NCBI GenBank assembly: GCA_910584785.1
Contig: CAJUDX010000005.1
Span: 27,007 to 91,006 of the forward strand
Source of the DNA: an uncultured Lachnospiraceae bacterium
GTDB lineage: Bacteria; Bacillota; Clostridia; Lachnospirales; Lachnospiraceae
Direction: 5' to 3'
Length of the DNA: 64,000 nucleotides
In this document: one piece after another, positions 60,512 through 64,000 of the stretch
How positions within the stretch are numbered: the first letter of the stretch is position 1
How the letters are laid out: every line of letters starts with the position of its first letter
Notes under the pieces: model-generated
The model's database searches: none
Told to the model about the DNA's origin: nothing
The model's input: only the letters and a program-made list of their open reading frames with translations
Translations under genes and position numbers: made by a program

Positions 60512-61864
60512 TTAACCCACTGTAATTTTCTCCACCGGCTGCATCACCGGCGGTTTTTTCTTTGACTGTGTAAAGGCCAGCGCAGAAGAAAGACTTCCCA
60601 CCCTTCCGCAGAACATCAGAATAATCAGCGGCACGCGCGAGGCAAGCAGAAGTTCCCTCGTTGTCCCCGTAGACATCCCAGCTGTCCCAATCGCGGAAAA
60701 AGTTTCAAACAATACATCCGACATTGCAAGCTTTGGCTGGGCAAGCACCATCCACATCGCTGCTGCCATGGCAAGCGCCAAATTAATAATTAAAATCAGA
60801 CCTGCCTGCCGCACTGCCTCATCGTCCAGCCGCCGGTTATAAATCTCCACCCCGACCGTCTGGCGGATACTTGCCCTGGCGCTGAGAAGCAGCACGGCAA
60901 GCGTCGTCGTCTTAATCCCGCCCGCGGTCGATCCGGGGCTTCCGCCGATAAACATTAACATAATCGTCAGCAGCTTGCTCCCGTCGGTTAATGCCGCTGT
61001 ATCCGTCGTATTAAAACCTGCTGTCCTCGCCGTCGCCGACTGAAAAAGGGAAGTCCAAAACATTTCTCCCGGAGTCATCCCCACCATTAAATTATTCCTC
61101 TCCAGGGCAAAAAAGAACAGGCTTCCTCCAACCAGAAGAATTGCCGTTGTCACCAGGACAATCTTCGTGTGCAGAAGATACTTGCGAAAATGCAGTCCTT
61201 TCTTAGCTATATCATCCCATACAATAAAGCCGATTCCTCCAATCACAATCAGGCTGATAACCACCGCATTAACCAGCCAGTCCCCCGCGTAATAGGTCAG
61301 CGAACTGTATGGCTCCCGGATTCCCATTAAGTCAAACCCGCCGTTGCAGAAGGCAGAAATCGAATGAAAAATTCCATAATACACCCCGCGGAAAAATCCA
61401 AACTCAGGCACAAAGCGGATGGACAAAAGAACTGCCCCCGCGCCTTCAAACAAGAGCGTCCCCTGAACGATTTTTTTCGCCAGCCGGACAATACCTCCAA
61501 TCTGCAGGGTATTCATGCTTTCCTGCATCAGCCCCCGCGCCTTTAAACTCACTCTTCGGCGCAGAATAATGGAGACAAAGACGCCGATGGTAATAAAGCC
61601 CAGGCCGCCAATCTGAATCATTGCCAGAATCACCAGCTGCCCAAACAGCGTCCACTGGCTCCATGTGTCTGCTGCAACCAGACCCGTCACACAGGTAGCG
61701 CTGGTCGCCGTCAGCAGACAGTTAATAAAGCCTAAGTTCTTCCCACTCCTGTTGGCGATGGGGAGCATTAATAAAAGTGCTCCAATCAATATAATGGTAA
61801 AAAACCCATAAGCAATAAACTGTGTCTGTGATAAATGACGTTTCTTACGTACTTCCTTATCCAT
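60512..61864 (-). CDS. ktrB: Potassium uptake channel subunit, KtrB/TrkH-type
   Basis: A 450-residue membrane protein of the Trk/Ktr/HKT superfamily with four M1-P-M2 repeats. Selectivity-type loops include LLTATSATCVTGL, SAFCNGGFDL, SATARTAGFNT and FSAIGTAGMSTG, each with the key Gly. It brings in K+ together with the RCK subunit encoded downstream. The length fits KtrB. A weak GGGAAG precedes the ATG. Confidence 0.94.
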   Translation of the reverse strand: MDKEVRKKRHLSQTQFIAYGFFTIILIGALLLMLPIANRSGKNLGFINCLLTATSATCVTGLVAADTWSQWTLFGQLVILAMIQIGGLGFITIGVFVSIILRRRVSLKARGLMQESMNTLQIGGIVRLAKKIVQGTLLFEGAGAVLLSIRFVPEFGFFRGVYYGIFHSISAFCNGGFDLMGIREPYSSLTYYAGDWLVNAVVISLIVIGGIGFIVWDDIAKKGLHFRKYLLHTKIVLVTTAILLVGGSLFFFALERNNLMVGMTPGEMFWTSLFQSATARTAGFNTTDTAALTDGSKLLTIMLMFIGGSPGSTAGGIKTTTLAVLLLSARASIRQTVGVEIYNRRLDDEAVRQAGLILIINLALAMAAAMWMVLAQPKLAMSDVLFETFSAIGTAGMSTGTTRELLLASRVPLIILMFCGRVGSLSSALAFTQSKKKPPVMQPVEKITVG

Positions 61865-61920
61865 CTTCCCTGCCCTTCCTGGTTTTTAGTTATTTTTTCC
61901 TTCGCGCAGATTATTATTTT

Positions 61921-62742
61921 TTACCCCCGCAGCCGTCCCACTGCCTGCCACGCGCTGAACAGCAGAAAGCACAGCAGGTTTGCCACCACCACACTGGCCC
62001 CTGCCGGGGTGGAGAGGGTATAGGATATGGTCATTCCGATGATAAAACAAAGCATTGACACCACACCGGAGGAAATCACCACAGCCCGGAAGCTTTTCCA
62101 CACCCGCATGGATGTCAGCGCCGGGAAGATGACCAGGCTGGAGATTAGCATTGCCCCCATCATCCGCATTCCCAGCACAATGGTAACGGCAGTCAGTATG
62201 GCAATCAGCCCATGGTAAAAATCCACCCTCACCCCGGTTGCCCGTGCAAAGTTTTCATCAAAAGTCACAGCAAATACTTTGTGATAGCAGAATACAAACA
62301 AGACCATAACAACCGCGGAGAGAATCAGGCTTAACATCAGATCCGCGGGACGCATGGCAAGGATGCTCCCGAACATATAACTGCTGATATCCGTCGTCAT
62401 CCCTGTGGTCATTGAAGTAACAAGGATACCGATAGCTAATGCACTTGCTGAGATCATGGCAATCGCCGCATCGCTCCTTAATTTTCCGTTTTCTGTAATC
62501 CGCAGCAAAAAAAATGCTGACAGCACCACCACCGGAATGGAAACCGACAGCGGCGACCATCCCGCGGCAATCGCTACCGATAATGCGCCAAAGGATACAT
62601 GGGAAAGCCCGTCGCCAATCATGGAATATCGCTTAAGCACCAGACTTACACCCAGCAGTGAGGCGCACAGGGACAAAAATATCCCTCCAACAAAGGCCCG
62701 AACCAAAAACGGATAGGATAACATTTCAACAATTACACGCAT
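61921..62742 (-). CDS. znuB: Zinc/manganese-type ABC transporter permease (ZnuB-like)
   Basis: A 273-residue ABC-3 family permease with about eight helices. The N-terminus MLSYPFLVRAFVGGIFLSLCASLLGVSLVLKRYSMIGDGLSHVSFGALSVA is highly typical. It overlaps the ATPase gene by 10 bp. The metal is not fixed by the sequence; zinc is the usual substrate for Firmicute members with this gene order. Confidence 0.92.
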   Translation of the reverse strand: MRVIVEMLSYPFLVRAFVGGIFLSLCASLLGVSLVLKRYSMIGDGLSHVSFGALSVAIAAGWSPLSVSIPVVVLSAFFLLRITENGKLRSDAAIAMISASALAIGILVTSMTTGMTTDISSYMFGSILAMRPADLMLSLILSAVVMVLFVFCYHKVFAVTFDENFARATGVRVDFYHGLIAILTAVTIVLGMRMMGAMLISSLVIFPALTSMRVWKSFRAVVISSGVVSMLCFIIGMTISYTLSTPAGASVVVANLLCFLLFSAWQAVGRLRG

Positions 62743-63449
62743 TCTGTCTCTCCTTCCAAAAAGCGGCGTCCGACCCGGCTTTCCTGATATTCCCCGGATG
62801 TACCATAGAAAAGCACCCGTCGTCCAAGATGAAGGATCTTATTCGCCTGTGTCACCATATTTCGAATATCATGCGAAACCATAAGGATGCTCACCCCTTC
62901 TTCCCGATTCAGTCTGCGGATAATTCCGTAAAACTCCTGAACCGCCGAGGGGTCAAGTCCGGTAATCGGCTCATCCAGAATCAAAAGACGGCTGGTCGCA
63001 CAGAGCGCCCGCGCAATTAACACCCGCTGCTGTTGTCCGCCGGAAAGTTCCCGGTAACAATGCTTTTTCAGCGCTTCAATTCCCAGCTTTTCCATGCTTT
63101 CCATCGTCAGTTTCTTTTCTGCTTTCGTATAAAACGGACGATTTCCCCGGCGGCTTAAACAGCCGGACTGCACCACCTCATAAACGGTTGCCGGAAAATC
63201 CCTCTGTGCCGCGGTCTGCTGCGGAAGATAGCCAATCCCGGTTCGCTTTAACTCCTCATTGACACAGAGCGTTCCTCCCGTAGGCTTTAACAGACCCAAA
63301 ATCCCCTTCATCAGCGTACTTTTCCCCGACCCGTTTTCCCCGACAATGCAAAGGTAGTCCCCCGGCTCAATCTCCATCGTCACATCGACCACAGCATCGA
63401 CATTTTCGTAGCCAAAATCTACATGCTCACAGGTAATCAGTGCATTCAT
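62733..63449 (-). CDS. znuC: Zinc/manganese-type ABC transporter ATP-binding protein (ZnuC-like)
   Basis: A 238-residue ATPase with Walker A GENGSGKST, signature LSGGQQQRVLIARAL, Walker B LLILDEPITGLD and H-loop VSHDIR. It overlaps both neighbours (4 bp with the binding-protein gene, 10 bp with the permease gene), so the three are translated together. Confidence 0.93.
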   Translation of the reverse strand: MNALITCEHVDFGYENVDAVVDVTMEIEPGDYLCIVGENGSGKSTLMKGILGLLKPTGGTLCVNEELKRTGIGYLPQQTAAQRDFPATVYEVVQSGCLSRRGNRPFYTKAEKKLTMESMEKLGIEALKKHCYRELSGGQQQRVLIARALCATSRLLILDEPITGLDPSAVQEFYGIIRRLNREEGVSILMVSHDIRNMVTQANKILHLGRRVLFYGTSGEYQESRVGRRFLEGETECV

Positions 63450-64000
63450 TCTCCGGCCTCCAGACCAATTTTAAGATTATTTACATTCTGCTCCATTAAC
63501 TGCAAATACGTAATCCCCTCGTCAAACTCCCTGCGGGTAACATTGTGGCAGGAATGGAAAAGAAGCGGCTTTGCCCCCGTTTCCTCCCCGATGATCTCCG
63601 CTACCCTGTGGCTGGAAAGTTCCAGGTAATACACCGCCGGAAGCTTATACTCCCTCACCTGCTCAATCAGATAGGCAATCGTCCTGGCACTCGGCTCCGC
63701 CTCCCCGCCGCACCCGGAAAATGCCGCCCGGTAAGATAAATCGTAAGTATCGGCAAAATAGCGGAAGGGAAACTTATCCCCCACGATAATCCTGTCCTGC
63801 CTACGTCCCTCCATCACCTGTAAAAACTCCTGGTGCAGCCCATTAAGTTCCTCAAGATACTGCCTGGTATTCTCCCGGTAAAATGCAGCGTGCGCCGGAT
63901 CTTCTTCCTCTAAAATCTGCCCGATAACCCGGACAATTTCCATCGCTTTCACCGGCGAAGTCCAGATATGCTCGTCATACTCTATTTCATGAAGCTGCCC
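63446..64000 (-). CDS. Metal-binding ABC transporter substrate-binding protein (ZnuA-like), 5' part outside window
   Basis: The visible C-terminal 184 residues read through to the window edge. DEHIWTSPVKAM corresponds to the conserved DPHxWLSP metal-binding His of cluster A-I proteins; IVGDKFPFRYFADTYDL, FSGCGGEAEPSARTIAYLI and EIIGEETGAKPLLFHSCHNV continue the fold with further ligands. The signal peptide and N-terminal lobe are cut off. Its stop overlaps the ATG of the ATPase gene. Confidence 0.92.
   Translation of the reverse strand, partial: GQLHEIEYDEHIWTSPVKAMEIVRVIGQILEEEDPAHAAFYRENTRQYLEELNGLHQEFLQVMEGRRQDRIIVGDKFPFRYFADTYDLSYRAAFSGCGGEAEPSARTIAYLIEQVREYKLPAVYYLELSSHRVAEIIGEETGAKPLLFHSCHNVTRREFDEGITYLQLMEQNVNNLKIGLEAGE

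Noticed and set aside
1..64000. tRNA, rRNA, CRISPR arrays, intact insertion sequences, prophage genes
   Set aside because: I looked for TTCGA-type T-arms, rRNA-like stretches, regularly spaced repeats, transposases, integrases and phage structural genes and found none.

Overview
The window is ordinary chromosome from a moderate-GC, low-repeat Firmicute, most likely a gut Lachnospiraceae (Clostridium cluster XIVa). I infer this from the Firmicute-type gene set: KtrAB-like potassium uptake, an L10 leader, a combined cobA-hemD gene, family 1 and family 5 solute-binding lipoproteins carrying 'AACG' lipoboxes, sialic-acid genes with an RpiR regulator, and GH36 alpha-galactosidases. Nearly all genes have strong AGGAGG-type ribosome binding sites, and several promoters match TTGACA-17-TATAAT closely. 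No rRNA, tRNA, CRISPR array, intact insertion sequence or prophage was found. Both ends of the window cut genes: a VanR-like response regulator at the left and a zinc-type solute-binding protein at the right.

Layout. 1-9.7 kb (mostly minus strand): response regulator, polyphosphate metabolism (ppk, ppx), a DUF815 ATPase, pheA, plsC, a small membrane protein and a cardiolipin synthase. 9.9-13.9 kb: an operon of GH36 alpha-galactosidase, YczE-like membrane protein and AraC regulator. 14.2-31.2 kb: a large sialic-acid (N-acetylneuraminate) utilisation locus. It has nanE and nanK, an RpiR regulator, a divergent SGNH esterase, a complete Opp-type ABC transporter, a FAD flavoprotein of unknown role, the YhcH/NanQ anomerase, a NanA-type lyase and a second, MalFG-type ABC transporter without its own ATPase. 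31.5-36.5 kb (plus strand): a secreted subtilisin and three genes of a surface-glycan O-acylation system (acyltransferase 3, AlgJ/AlgX-like protein, MBOAT). 36.7-40.1 kb: a second GH36 alpha-galactosidase with its own AraC regulator. 40.3-43.7 kb: a small orphan protein and a tetrapyrrole operon (sirC-like, hemC, cobA-hemD). 43.9-46.2 kb: a polar amino-acid ABC transporter. 46.6-48.3 kb: a predicted ABC-class ATPase.

48.5-53.8 kb is the ribosomal cluster rpmG-secE-nusG-rplK-rplA ... rplJ-rplL. It is interrupted between rplA and rplJ by a roughly 2 kb AT-rich insert that holds a strongly promoted structured RNA candidate, a tiny cysteine-rich lipoprotein and a secreted HExxH metallopeptidase. 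The leaders of rplK and rplA each carry a near-identical hairpin that looks like a mimic of the L1-binding site of 23S rRNA, and rplJ has a typical L10 leader with an attenuator. 54.0-64 kb: uppP, a NERD/HRDC protein, an uncharacterised protein, a CAP-domain lipoprotein, a broken AAA ATPase, ktrAB-type potassium uptake and a zinc/manganese-type ABC transporter.

How the genes work together. The sialic-acid block forms a coherent pathway: uptake (two ABC systems), anomer interconversion (NanQ), cleavage (NanA), phosphorylation of ManNAc (NanK) and epimerisation to GlcNAc-6-P (NanE). Three good promoters (oppA, family 1 SBP, nanE) lie beside or overlap A/T-rich GAAA..TTTC dyads that are candidate operators for the RpiR protein. 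The two most interesting items for follow-up are the structured RNA and surface-protein insert between rplA and rplJ, and the dual-transporter sialic-acid locus with its unexplained flavoprotein.
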